Under the pieces are notes generated by a model, which saw only the letters and a program-made list of their open reading frames with translations, made no database searches and was not told the DNA's origin. A program made the translations under genes and the position numbers. Shown here piece after piece: positions 21,817-29,080 of a DNA stretch of 29,080 nt. The DNA comes from JAISGQ01 sp045604155 (GTDB lineage Bacteria; Bacillota; Clostridia; Oscillospirales; Acutalibacteraceae): positions 1-29,080 of the forward strand of contig JAZUNN010000029.1 in assembly GCA_045604155.1 (NCBI GenBank). Reading direction: 5' to 3'. Numbering within the stretch: position 1 is the first letter of the stretch; the number at the start of each line of letters is the position of its first letter.

Positions 21817-23638
21817 GCAGAAAAGAAAAAAGGAATACACCCCTGAGCAGCAGGAACGTATTGTGACAAAAGAATACTTTGACCGCATCGCTCCCGGCGT
21901 TGTTCGATTCTACACCGACCACTATATCTGTGGTAACTTCTACAAATCCTGCTGGGTGGTAACGGAATACCCACCCACTACGGAGGAAACTGCAATCCTT
22001 GCACACCTTGCAGACCGAAACGGCGTGACCTTGCGTATCTACAACCGCCTTGTCAACAGCATGGAACAGCGTAAGATTGTGCAGCAGGCAATGCGTAAGA
22101 ACCACATGATGACCACTACAAACGATGTGTCTGAGTCTGTTAAGGCACAGGACAACATCAATGATGTAGTGGAATTGCTGTCTGAACTTCGCAGAAACAA
22201 AGAACCTCTCCTGCACACGGCTGTGTTCATTGAGCTGAGAGCGACGACGGAGGATAAGCTCCGTGAACTGCAGGCAGATGTGCAAATGGAGCTTACACGC
22301 TCAAAGATTTCTGTTGACAGACTGCTCCTCCGCCAGAAAGAAGGCTTCCTCGCTGTACTTCCGTGTGGCAATAATGTGTTCGCAAGCCAGTTTGAACGAG
22401 TACTGCCTGCATCGAGCGTGGCAAATCTGTATCCGCTGAACTATTCGGGCAAGACTGATCAGCACGGCTTTTATATCGGTAGAGATAAGTACGGCAGTAA
22501 TGTGCTTGTAGACTTCGATAAACGTACCGAGGACAAGACCAATTCCAATGTTCTTATTCTCGGCAACAGCGGTCAGGGCAAGTCCCATCTGTTAAAATTG
22601 CTCCTCTGCAATCATCGTGAGGCAGGCAAAAGTGTTCTTGTGCTGGATCCTGAGAGTGAGTATCAGGAACTGTGTGCAAACCTCGGCGGCACCTATATCG
22701 ATATGATGTCGGGTGAGTATATGATCAACCCGTTAGAGCCGAAGGCTTGGGGTGAAGCCGAAAAGAACATTGACGCTCCCGAAGTGTTCAGAAAAGTCAC
22801 AAGGCTCTCACAGCACATCAGCTATCTGAAAGACTTTTTCAGAGCATACAAGGACTTCACTGATGCGGAAATTGACACCATTGAAATCATGCTCATGAAG
22901 CTCTACGGCAGATTCGGAATGGATGACGGCACGGATTTTGACAGATTTGATGCCGAGGATTACCCGACAATGAGTGACCTCTACGAGCTTATCGAAAAGG
23001 AGTTCATGGCATTTGACAGTGAGAAGAAACACTTGTACACCGAAGAAATACTCCAGAATATCTGTCTCGGACTGAACTCCATGTGCAAGGGTGCAGAGGC
23101 AAAATACTTTGACGGGCATACCAATATCCGTGATGCAGAGTTTATCTGTTTCGGCGTCAAGGGCTTGATGGATACAAACAAAAGGCTCAAGGATACTTTG
23201 TTGTTCAACATCCTCAGCTATATGAGCAATCAGCTTCTGGGTAAGGGAAACACGGTGGCAGCTGTTGACGAGCTGTACCTCTTCCTCACTAACATGACCG
23301 CAATTGAATATATCCGCAACGGCATGAAGCGTGTTCGTAAAAAGGAGTCCTCGTTTATTCTGGCAAGCCAGAATATCGAGGACTTTTTGCTTCCTGAAAT
23401 CAAGGAGTTCACCAAGCCACTGTTCAGCATTCCGTCCCACCACTTCCTGTTCAACGCAGGTCAGATCAATCCGCAGGAGTATATGGACGCACTGCAGCTT
23501 GAAGAATCCGAGTTCAGTCTCATCCGCTATCCGGAGAGAGGAACCTGTCTCTATCGCTGTGGTAATGAGAGATATCTCCTGCAGGTGATTGCTCCTGCGT
23601 ATAAGTCGGCACTGTTCGGTGCGGCGGGAGGTCGATAA
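21806..23638 (+). CDS. virB4: VirB4-type conjugation ATPase
   Basis: A 610-residue T4SS motor ATPase acting at the inner face of the membrane. After a basic N-terminus come the VirB4 N-domain (residues 20-230), the bound-element segment GFYIGRDKYGSNVLVDFDKR, Walker A LILGNSGQGKSHLLK (P-loop 253-260), LVLDPESEYQEL, Walker B TVAAVDELYLFL and the RKKESSFILASQNIEDFL motif. It is full length for a Gram-positive VirB4. ATG 21806 is chosen because AGGAGG at 21791-21796 is 9 bases upstream; that ribosome site lies inside the previous gene, so the two are probably coupled. The next gene starts 2 bases after the stop. Confidence 0.96.
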   Translation: MKNKQKRKKEYTPEQQERIVTKEYFDRIAPGVVRFYTDHYICGNFYKSCWVVTEYPPTTEETAILAHLADRNGVTLRIYNRLVNSMEQRKIVQQAMRKNHMMTTTNDVSESVKAQDNINDVVELLSELRRNKEPLLHTAVFIELRATTEDKLRELQADVQMELTRSKISVDRLLLRQKEGFLAVLPCGNNVFASQFERVLPASSVANLYPLNYSGKTDQHGFYIGRDKYGSNVLVDFDKRTEDKTNSNVLILGNSGQGKSHLLKLLLCNHREAGKSVLVLDPESEYQELCANLGGTYIDMMSGEYMINPLEPKAWGEAEKNIDAPEVFRKVTRLSQHISYLKDFFRAYKDFTDAEIDTIEIMLMKLYGRFGMDDGTDFDRFDAEDYPTMSDLYELIEKEFMAFDSEKKHLYTEEILQNICLGLNSMCKGAEAKYFDGHTNIRDAEFICFGVKGLMDTNKRLKDTLLFNILSYMSNQLLGKGNTVAAVDELYLFLTNMTAIEYIRNGMKRVRKKESSFILASQNIEDFLLPEIKEFTKPLFSIPSHHFLFNAGQINPQEYMDALQLEESEFSLIRYPERGTCLYRCGNERYLLQVIAPAYKSALFGAAGGR

Positions 23639-23640
23639 GG

Positions 23641-24693
23641 ATGAAAGAAATCCTCATCAAGCTCGCTCTGGATATACTCAGTGACAAGGAAACCAGAGAG
23701 AAGATTGGCATTGTGATTCTGAGTATCGTCGTGGGTGTGGTTCTACTGCTCTTTGCACCTGTGGCTGTACTGATGACCATGGGCGAAATTGAACCGCCCG
23801 ATGTATCGGGGAACTTCGATCAGGCGGCATGGATGCAGTCTCTTGACAGCGAACAGCAGGACAAGATTGCACAGATGGAATCAGCCGGTCAGCAGATTGC
23901 TTCTGCAATGGAGTCGGCAGGTGTGCGTGAGCAGACCATCAAGGCACAGCTCATCTATATCTCCTGCTTCGAGGGTGTGACAGTAGATGACTTCAATGCC
24001 TATGCGAATCTGTTCAAGGACTCTCCAGATGATGCAACACTTATCAACAGCATCAATCAGACCTACGGGCTGGAAATTGTGTACGAGGATTTCATGAGAA
24101 GCTATGCTCTCATCAGTCATGTGGTCATCAATTCGTATATGTTCACAGACGCACAGACAAAGAACTCAACTGACCTGGTCATATGGGCAAGGCAGGCATA
24201 CGAGAACGGCTGGGGTTATGTGTACGGCACTTATGGTAATATTCTGACAGAAGAACTCCTGCAGGACAGAGCTGATATGTTCGGTGGACAAGTCACAGGC
24301 TTTGAAGATTTCATTCGTGAGAACTGGATGCGCAGGCGAACCGCTGACTGTGTCGGTCTCATCAAGGGCTACGGCTGGTACAATCCAGACAGCGGTGAAA
24401 TTGTGGTAGGCTCTAACGGCATGGCTGATGTAACTGCCAATGGAATGTACGATGCAGCTACGGTCAAAGGAACGATTGATACCATTCCCGAAACGCCCGG
24501 ACTTGCTGTGTGGCAGGACGGTCACATCGGTATCTATATCGGGAACGGTGAGGTCATCGAAGCCATGGGAACGGAGCATGGAGTTGTGAAAACCATGCTT
24601 CCTGGTAACTGGACGCACTGGCTTGAGATTCCGTATATCTCATATCCGCAAGGGGAAGAACCGACAACAGAACCCACCGAGGAAGGAGTGTGA
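23641..24693 (+). CDS. Membrane-anchored NlpC/P60-type cell-wall peptidase (VirB1-like)
   Basis: A 350-residue protein with a short cytoplasmic start, one membrane helix (residues 22-47) and an extracellular part. The C-terminal domain has the NlpC/P60 arrangement: Cys237 in RRTADCVGLIKGYGWY and His295 in WQDGHIGIYIGNGEVIEA, with a GTEHGVVKT segment after it. The middle (residues 60-180) is helical, as in CD1108/Orf14-like conjugation proteins. It should cleave peptidoglycan stem peptides so that the channel can cross the wall. GGGAGG at 23626-23631 lies 9 bases before the ATG. The tail is Pro/Thr/Glu-rich. Confidence 0.87.
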   Translation: MKEILIKLALDILSDKETREKIGIVILSIVVGVVLLLFAPVAVLMTMGEIEPPDVSGNFDQAAWMQSLDSEQQDKIAQMESAGQQIASAMESAGVREQTIKAQLIYISCFEGVTVDDFNAYANLFKDSPDDATLINSINQTYGLEIVYEDFMRSYALISHVVINSYMFTDAQTKNSTDLVIWARQAYENGWGYVYGTYGNILTEELLQDRADMFGGQVTGFEDFIRENWMRRRTADCVGLIKGYGWYNPDSGEIVVGSNGMADVTANGMYDAATVKGTIDTIPETPGLAVWQDGHIGIYIGNGEVIEAMGTEHGVVKTMLPGNWTHWLEIPYISYPQGEEPTTEPTEEGV

Positions 24694-24697
24694 GAAC

Positions 24698-24946
24698 ATG
24701 AAAAAGACAATTACAGTAACGGTCAATGAAGAAAAGCTCTCGGCGATTGAGATGTACCTTGGTCAGAAGGACACGACTCTTGCTGCAGAGCTTGATAAGT
24801 TTGTGGAGCAGACCTACACCAAGGTCGTGCCGCAGAACGTCAGAGATTTCATTGACATGATGGCTGACAAGAAGCCGGAAAGGAGATCTGGACGCAAGGC
24901 AAAGCCGACGGAACAGTTCCGGTCGGAACAGCACACCGAGGACTGA
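24698..24946 (+). CDS. DUF6103-like small ICE protein
   Basis: An 82-residue protein with TITVTVNEEKLSAIEMYLGQ, followed by a helix and KVVPQNVRDFIDMMADKKP and a basic tail. This pattern is that of small proteins labelled DUF6103, found next to relaxase loci in Firmicutes ICEs. The first half looks like a ribbon-helix-helix DNA-binding fold, so a role at oriT is plausible. AAGGAG at 24683-24688 is 9 bases before ATG 24698, 4 bases after the upstream stop. The non-coding oriT-like region begins right after it. Confidence 0.75.
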   Translation: MKKTITVTVNEEKLSAIEMYLGQKDTTLAAELDKFVEQTYTKVVPQNVRDFIDMMADKKPERRSGRKAKPTEQFRSEQHTED

Positions 24947-25210
24947 ACCCCCACAGTTCGCTCCAGAATCGCTTGTGTGGCGGTTTGGGAGTCGCAGTCG
25001 GGAAAGGATACCCCACGAGCCGTCAAGCGAAATTTGAGGGCTTTGTGGGCAAGTCCGCAGAGGTTGGAATTCACCGACTTCTGCCCCGATTTGGGGTAGT
25101 TCTTTGGTTTGCTGGTTAAAGTCTGTGCGCCTTACGGCACACAGACAATCACATCGACGAGCAAAGCTCGCCGAGTTTGCGAGGATTGTCACGAATAAAC
25201 CCAAGGGTGC
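24947..25210 (+). other. Candidate origin of transfer (oriT), 264-bp non-coding structured region
   Basis: No gene is present. GTGCGCCTTACGG at 25125-25137 resembles the nic core of the RSF1010/pIP501/pSK41 family (GTGCGCCCT, cut, TAC), one C shorter; the cut would fall near 25132/25133. It is framed by the imperfect inverted repeat GTCTGTGCGCC (25121-25131) and GGCACACAGAC (25136-25146). Further structure includes CCCC...GGGG at 25084-25096, an imperfect repeat GCAGAGGT...ACTTCTGC just upstream, and ACAATC...GATTGT downstream with CGAGC/GCTCG inside. It lies between small DNA-binding protein genes and close to the relaxase gene, the usual oriT position. Confidence 0.65.
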
Positions 25211-25231
25211 ATGAAAGAGAGGTTTGGAGAA

Positions 25232-25708
25232 ATGCGGGTGCATGATAAGGATAATATCGAAAAAACAAACGATGTTTCGGAGAATAATAGGGCTGCATCA
25301 AGTGAATCTAAGGTGAAAATCAGTCTGAAAATATTCCCCGAAACAATTAGCATCGCTGACACGCTATATGAGCATGATAACTGCGGATCTCGTTCCGAGT
25401 TTATTGAAAAAGCAGTGCGCTTTTATTGCGGTTACCTTCTGAATAAGGAACACACTGCAACAGAATTCATCGCACCACAGCTTGCAGCGATCACTGAAGG
25501 TATCGTCAGAGGCAGTGAACAGAATCTGTCCCGTGCCATGTTCAAAATTGCGGTTGAGCTTGGTGCGCTGACGCATATGCTTGCGGCAATGAATGATGTT
25601 GATGATGCAACGCTGTACAAGCTTCGTCTGATGTGCAGTGATGAGGTCAAACGCATCAATGGTATCATTAACTTTGAAAAGGCGGTAAGGTATCAGCGGT
25701 CTGAGTAA
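25232..25708 (+). CDS. Ribbon-helix-helix relaxosome accessory protein (MobC-like)
   Basis: A 158-residue protein. After a charged N-terminus, residues about 28-70 form a ribbon-helix-helix: the strand KVKISLKIFPETISIADTLY, then NCGSRSEFIEKAVRFYCGYL. The remainder is helical and may form a dimer or tetramer. Proteins of this type bind oriT next to the relaxase. GAGAGG at 25217-25222 is 9 bases from ATG 25232; an in-frame ATG at 25211 has only AAGGG 4 bases before it. The gene follows the candidate oriT directly. Its stop is just ahead of a bidirectional terminator facing a minus-strand cargo gene. Confidence 0.78.
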   Translation: MRVHDKDNIEKTNDVSENNRAASSESKVKISLKIFPETISIADTLYEHDNCGSRSEFIEKAVRFYCGYLLNKEHTATEFIAPQLAAITEGIVRGSEQNLSRAMFKIAVELGALTHMLAAMNDVDDATLYKLRLMCSDEVKRINGIINFEKAVRYQRSE

Positions 25709-25713
25709 GAGAA

Positions 25714-25736
25714 AGCCGTATCGGTGTGATACGGCT
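25714..25736. terminator. Bidirectional hairpin between convergent genes
   Basis: AGCCGTATC (25714-25722) and GATACGGCT (25728-25736) form a perfect 9-bp stem with a 5-base loop. On the minus strand TTTCTCTT follows; on the plus strand the next T-run is 12 bases away. It separates the plus-strand accessory gene from the minus-strand gene 25756-26163. Confidence 0.65.
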
Positions 25737-25755
25737 GGTACATAGTTTTATTATT

Positions 25756-26163
25756 TCAATCCAACTGATTTTTTATCATGTATTTATCCAAATCTGACGT
25801 TTCACCTCTGAAAATAAACCATTCAGGAAATTCATCCAATTTGAATCGTATAAATTCATCGACAGTGCGATAAATCTCATCCTTTTCTGGATCGTAATAA
25901 GAAATTCTGTTGGCGTAAATCGTAATGCCTGTAAAGTCTTTTTCTGAGTCCATCGGGCATTTACACGGAGCATCGTTGTTGGTTATGATGATATGCTCTT
26001 CGGGTTCGCCTTCTGATGGTGACAAATAGAACTCTCCACAAGCAGATAAATTATGTTCCAACGAAAACTGAATCTCATTATTCATATAATCTGCCAGAAC
26101 TTCTCTATTTATCCTGTAGATAGGTCCTTTCAGAAAGCTTTTTATTCTTGATAACAAGCCCAT
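25756..26163 (-). CDS. Unknown cargo protein on the opposite strand
   Basis: A 135-residue soluble protein that I do not recognise. It starts MGLLSRIKSFLKGPIYRINR and contains an acidic segment (SPSEGEPEEHIIITNNDAPC), a CKCP motif and YDPEKDEIYRTVDEFIRFKL near the end. Size and composition resemble small immunity or SMI1/KNR4-like proteins, but no family is claimed. AAGGAGG (26175-26169) is 5 bases from the ATG; the promoter is at 26251-26223. It lies between the ribbon-helix-helix gene and the relaxase gene, transcribed against both, as an independent cassette. Confidence 0.65.
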   Translation of the reverse strand: MGLLSRIKSFLKGPIYRINREVLADYMNNEIQFSLEHNLSACGEFYLSPSEGEPEEHIIITNNDAPCKCPMDSEKDFTGITIYANRISYYDPEKDEIYRTVDEFIRFKLDEFPEWFIFRGETSDLDKYMIKNQLD

Positions 26164-26222
26164 AACATCCTCCTTGGGTTCTTGATATATTATAACACAG
26201 TGTGTTTTTCGACATTACCTAA

Positions 26223-26251
26223 ATTATACCACATCTCCAAAGAAAAAACAA
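26223..26251 (-). promoter_or_regulatory. Promoter of the minus-strand cargo gene
   Basis: On the minus strand TTGTTT (26251-26246), 17 bases, TATAAT (26228-26223), with the same ATGTGG before the -10 as at 6145 and 14835. The leader holds the small inverted repeat AACAC/GTGTT (26194-26206). The promoter ends 23 bases before the relaxase start. Confidence 0.65.
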
Positions 26252-26273
26252 TCCCCCGAAAGGAAGTGATCCC

Positions 26274-28682
26274 ATGCGCCTATCCCAAATCATCGTCACG
26301 AGCCGTTATCTCAAAAGCGGCAGTGCAAGGAGTGTGACGAAACGCAAAAACTACACGAAGTATATCGCAACTCGTGAAACCGTGGAAAAGCGTGAGCAGA
26401 ATCAATATAACCCCAATGCTGCTACTACAGAAAAACAAAAAGAAATGCTATCCGAACTGCTCAGCGACTTTCCGGAAGCAAAATGCTATCTTGAATACGA
26501 GGACTACACTGCACATCCTACGGTGCATAATGCAAGTGAACTAATCACTACAATCATTGAGCGTCACGCAGATGTTATTGGTAACCGTCAGAACTTTGTC
26601 GGCTACATGGCAAAGCGTCCCGGTGCAGAGCAGCGTGGTGCGCACGGATTATTCAATGACAGCGATGAACCCATTGTGTTGAATCAGGTGGCAGACGAGG
26701 TTGCACATCACAAGGGCAATGTGTGGAGTCACGTTGTCTCGCTTCGCCGTGAGGATGCAATACGTCTTGGTTATGATAACTCCGACCGCTGGCGTGAACT
26801 TGTCAAGCGGCAGATTCCTGTCATTGCAGAGCAGTCAAGAATCCCTATGAGCAATCTGAAATGGTATGCTGCGTTTCATGATACGACGCATCATCCGCAT
26901 ATTCATCTGATTGTTTATTCCACAAATCCCAAGCAAGGCTATCTGAGCCGAGAAGGTATTGACAAAATCCGTTCTGCGTTTGCAAATGATATCTTCCATG
27001 ATGATTTACAGAGCATCTATCAGGAGCAGACGCTGAGCCGTGATGAACTGAAAGCTATATCGCAAGAACAGGTACATCAGATGGTGATGCAGATTCAGAA
27101 CAGCGAGTTCCACAATCCACAGCTGGAAAAGTTAGTGAAAAAACTGCATGAACAATTGCAAACCGTCAGCGGTAAAAAAGTCTATGGCTATCTGCCGCAG
27201 GATGTAAAACGAACTGTCGATGTTATCCTTGCAGAGCTTGCAAAGAACAAGCAAGTGTCACAGCTCTATGAGAAATGGTGTGAGCTGGAACGGCTGAAGT
27301 ATAAGATTTATACCCAGAAAGAACCGGAGCTTCCTGCACTTGCTGACAATAAGGTGTTCAAACCTGTGAAGAATATGATTATTCGTACGGTGCTTGATAT
27401 GCAAATGCTTGAACCAAGTCCGTACTCTGTTCCGCAGAACGATGACAGCGACGATACTGCTTTCAGTGACATTGATAATGACATCTTCACTTGGAACGAC
27501 GAAGATGCTGTTGAGGTTGAAGTTGAAAATTCCAATCTGTGCATTCAATGGTCGAAGGATTACAAAAGAGCCTGCAAGCTGTATTACAAAAAGGATGCAA
27601 CGGATGACGAAAAGAAAGAAGCTGTGGAATTGCTACACTCCGAAGCTGAAAAAGGAAACGTACTTGCCATTCATGACCTTGGAAAAGTGTATGCTGATGA
27701 CAAAGAAAAGTCTGATGCATATTACAAGCAGGCACTTGACGGTTTCCTTGAACTTGAACCGATGTCACAAAAGCTGCAGTCATATTTGCAATATCGTATC
27801 GGCAAAATGTACTGCTATGGTTCTGGTACAGAACAGAACTACGCAGAATCATTCGGATGGTTTTTGAAATCCGCATTCGCAGGAAATAAGTTTGCGCAGT
27901 TTAGTGTAGCTAATCAGTATTATTACGGAAACGGATTTTATAAGGACAAAGAACAGGCTCTGCATTGGTATATGAAATCTGCAGAGCAGGGATTGCCCTA
28001 TGCTGCATATGCCGTTGCACAGATGTATGCAAACGGTGAAGAAGTCCTGCAGGATGAAGCTACAGCACAGCAATACTACGCACAAGCACTTGCAGGCTTT
28101 CTGAAACTTGAAGAAAGTGATCGTGCAGATGATAACCTGCTGTATAAGCTCGGAAGGATGTATCGCTATGGACTTGGAACGGATGAGGATATTCCGAAAG
28201 CCTTGGAATACTTCACACGTTCAGCAAAACACGGAAATACCAATGCCAAACGCATGATTGCCATAGAGCAACTATCAGGAGAATACATTCCTTGTGATGT
28301 GAATAAAGCTGTAGAAACACTCAAGGAGCTTGCAGAAAACGGTGATGCAGTATCTGCATACAGGCTCGGCAAGCTGTATCTCTTTGGCGCAGACGGCATT
28401 GAACGTGACGTGCCACAAGCAATACAATGGCTTACCCAGTCCGCAGAGGGTGGCAACGAGTATGCACGACAGCTCCTTGACAACATGGAACAGAGAGAAA
28501 ATGCTGCATTCGCATCAACCATATTCGGGCTGTTTGTCAGCTTAAGTCATGCGATTGAAGATGATTACAACAAGAGTCATAAGAAACTGCAATCCAAGGT
28601 TGACAGCAAGATTCAGCGTATGATACGAAAGCATAAGCAGGAGCTTGGTATTAAAGAGGATCATGGAATGACGATACAATAA
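26274..28682 (+). CDS. MobP-type relaxase fused to Sel1-like repeats
   Basis: An 802-residue protein. The N-terminal relaxase domain (about 1-240) carries the histidine triad in FHDTTHHPHIHLIVYS (His206-His211), which holds the metal at the nicking site, together with FVGYMAKRPGAEQRGAHGLF and WSHVVSLRREDAIRLGY, as in MobP3-like proteins of Firmicutes ICEs. The nucleophile is probably a tyrosine near the start (Tyr12, Tyr27 or Tyr30); I cannot tell which. A helical linker leads to an acidic stretch near 395-430. Residues about 455-740 are Sel1-like repeats (for example IGKMYCYGSGTEQNYAESFG and SVANQYYYGNGFYKDKEQAL). AGGAAG at 26261-26266 is 7 bases from the ATG. It nicks oriT and pilots the strand to VirD4. 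Confidence 0.93.
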   Translation: MRLSQIIVTSRYLKSGSARSVTKRKNYTKYIATRETVEKREQNQYNPNAATTEKQKEMLSELLSDFPEAKCYLEYEDYTAHPTVHNASELITTIIERHADVIGNRQNFVGYMAKRPGAEQRGAHGLFNDSDEPIVLNQVADEVAHHKGNVWSHVVSLRREDAIRLGYDNSDRWRELVKRQIPVIAEQSRIPMSNLKWYAAFHDTTHHPHIHLIVYSTNPKQGYLSREGIDKIRSAFANDIFHDDLQSIYQEQTLSRDELKAISQEQVHQMVMQIQNSEFHNPQLEKLVKKLHEQLQTVSGKKVYGYLPQDVKRTVDVILAELAKNKQVSQLYEKWCELERLKYKIYTQKEPELPALADNKVFKPVKNMIIRTVLDMQMLEPSPYSVPQNDDSDDTAFSDIDNDIFTWNDEDAVEVEVENSNLCIQWSKDYKRACKLYYKKDATDDEKKEAVELLHSEAEKGNVLAIHDLGKVYADDKEKSDAYYKQALDGFLELEPMSQKLQSYLQYRIGKMYCYGSGTEQNYAESFGWFLKSAFAGNKFAQFSVANQYYYGNGFYKDKEQALHWYMKSAEQGLPYAAYAVAQMYANGEEVLQDEATAQQYYAQALAGFLKLEESDRADDNLLYKLGRMYRYGLGTDEDIPKALEYFTRSAKHGNTNAKRMIAIEQLSGEYIPCDVNKAVETLKELAENGDAVSAYRLGKLYLFGADGIERDVPQAIQWLTQSAEGGNEYARQLLDNMEQRENAAFASTIFGLFVSLSHAIEDDYNKSHKKLQSKVDSKIQRMIRKHKQELGIKEDHGMTIQ

Positions 28683-28686
28683 AATC

Positions 28687-28702
28687 GGCTCAGTAATGAG
28701 CC
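28687..28702 (+). terminator. Weak hairpin after the relaxase gene
   Basis: GGCTC (28687-28691) and GAGCC (28698-28702) form a 5-bp stem with a 6-base loop and no T-run. It may be a weak terminator or an mRNA end. The stretch from here to 28801 is AT-rich and shows nothing else. Confidence 0.3.
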
Positions 28703-28801
28703 TGTACGTATCCATATCAATAATTATTATTTGTTGATAAAATATATTATATCGCTAACCACTGTATATTTTTGGGGATATTGTTCTATTTTTTTAAAAT
28801 A

Positions 28802-28843
28802 TGGCGTCAAATACTTGACGCCAAAAACGGGATGTGATATAAT
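28802..28843 (+). promoter_or_regulatory. Promoter with operator-like palindrome at the right edge
   Basis: TTGACG (28815-28820), 17 bases, TATAAT (28838-28843). The perfect inverted repeat TGGCGTCAA (28802-28810) and TTGACGCCA (28815-28823), 4 bases apart, covers the whole -35 element. A protein bound there would block RNA polymerase. It drives the gene at 28900. Confidence 0.75.
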
Positions 28844-28899
28844 ATATAATGCATGCGCCTTAGGTGAGTGTCATAATATGGCTGTGAGGAATATTAAAT

Positions 28900-29080
28900 A
28901 TGATTGATTTGAGTAATTTTAAACTGTGGCTCACAGAAAATAAAGACTATTCAAGCAAAACAATAAGTAATATTGTTTCAAGATTTAAACGTGCAGATAC
29001 TTTGCTTTCTTGGTTCAATGATGTGATTTATCAATTTAGATTAGAACAATTAGAAGCATATCAAGTTTTACCAAGTGATG
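28900..29080 (+). CDS. Partial gene with recombinase-like (SAM-like) N-terminus
   Basis: Sixty codons are visible before the window ends: MIDLSNFKLWLTENKDYSSK, then TISNIVSRFKRADTLLSWFN and a charged helix. The pattern resembles the N-terminal core-binding, SAM-like domain of tyrosine recombinases, but similar N-termini occur in proteins next to restriction genes. No catalytic residue is in view. GAGGA at 28886-28890 is 9 bases before ATG 28900. The promoter with its operator palindrome suggests control by a repressor. If it is an integrase, it would help define this end of the element. Confidence 0.55.
   Translation, partial: MIDLSNFKLWLTENKDYSSKTISNIVSRFKRADTLLSWFNDVIYQFRLEQLEAYQVLPSD

Noticed and set aside
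24554..25243. A 229-codon minus-strand frame over the oriT candidate.
   Set aside because: It spans the end of the peptidase gene, the DUF6103-like gene and the structured non-coding region, with no ribosome site or domain.

Overview
The window looks like part of a gut or rumen Firmicutes chromosome, most like Ruminococcus or a related Oscillospiraceae genus. This rests on AT-rich promoters of Gram-positive type, strong GGAGG ribosome sites, a class B sortase, Cna_B/SpaA surface domains and a Gram-positive conjugation gene set. No rRNA, intact tRNA or CRISPR array is visible. The genus is inferred, not shown.

Layout. (1) 1-620 is AT-rich flank: the start of a minus-strand gene running off the left edge, with a good promoter and an inverted repeat in its leader, and a 5'-truncated remnant of a YaiI/YqxD (DUF188) gene. 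(2) 625-3863 holds two large genes, each an AAA-type ATPase fused to a PD-(D/E)XK nuclease-like end, sharing a 19-bp promoter sequence. (3) 4080-4182 holds the 3' half of an initiator tRNA-Met gene, ending in CCA and followed by a terminator, probably an attachment-site scar. (4) 4291-4422 carries two strong tandem terminators in front of the first gene of a conjugation block. (5) 4463-28682 is an integrative conjugative element (ICE)-type region. It contains accessory DUF genes, a SpaA-type adhesin with a class B sortase, a small pilin-like membrane protein, a DUF3991/Toprim protein, VirD4, a winged-helix protein, VirB6/TrbL, VirB3-like, a VirB4 N-domain-like protein, VirB4, an NlpC/P60 peptidase, a DUF6103-type protein, a candidate oriT, a ribbon-helix-helix protein and a MobP-type relaxase fused to Sel1 repeats. 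(6) The right edge has a strong promoter with an operator-like palindrome and the first 60 codons of a gene with a recombinase-like N-terminus.

The conjugation genes are mostly on the plus strand, closely spaced, often overlapping, and look intact. They would build a Gram-positive type IV secretion system: the relaxase and ribbon-helix-helix protein act at oriT, VirD4 couples DNA to the channel, VirB4 powers it, VirB3/VirB6 and the pilin-like protein form membrane parts, and the NlpC/P60 enzyme opens the wall. The adhesin/sortase pair probably serves cell contact.

The accessory part is scarred. A 1089-bp IS481-like element sits between 27-bp direct repeats. A marR-MATE drug-efflux cassette has lost the end of the pump and abuts the tail of an unknown gene. 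The adhesin has lost its signal peptide where it is fused to a DUF1281-like gene. Three single-gene cassettes of unknown function (14835-15571, 20127-20933 and 25714-26251), each with its own promoter and terminator, interrupt the conjugation block. No complete integrase gene is present, so the ends of the element cannot be fixed.
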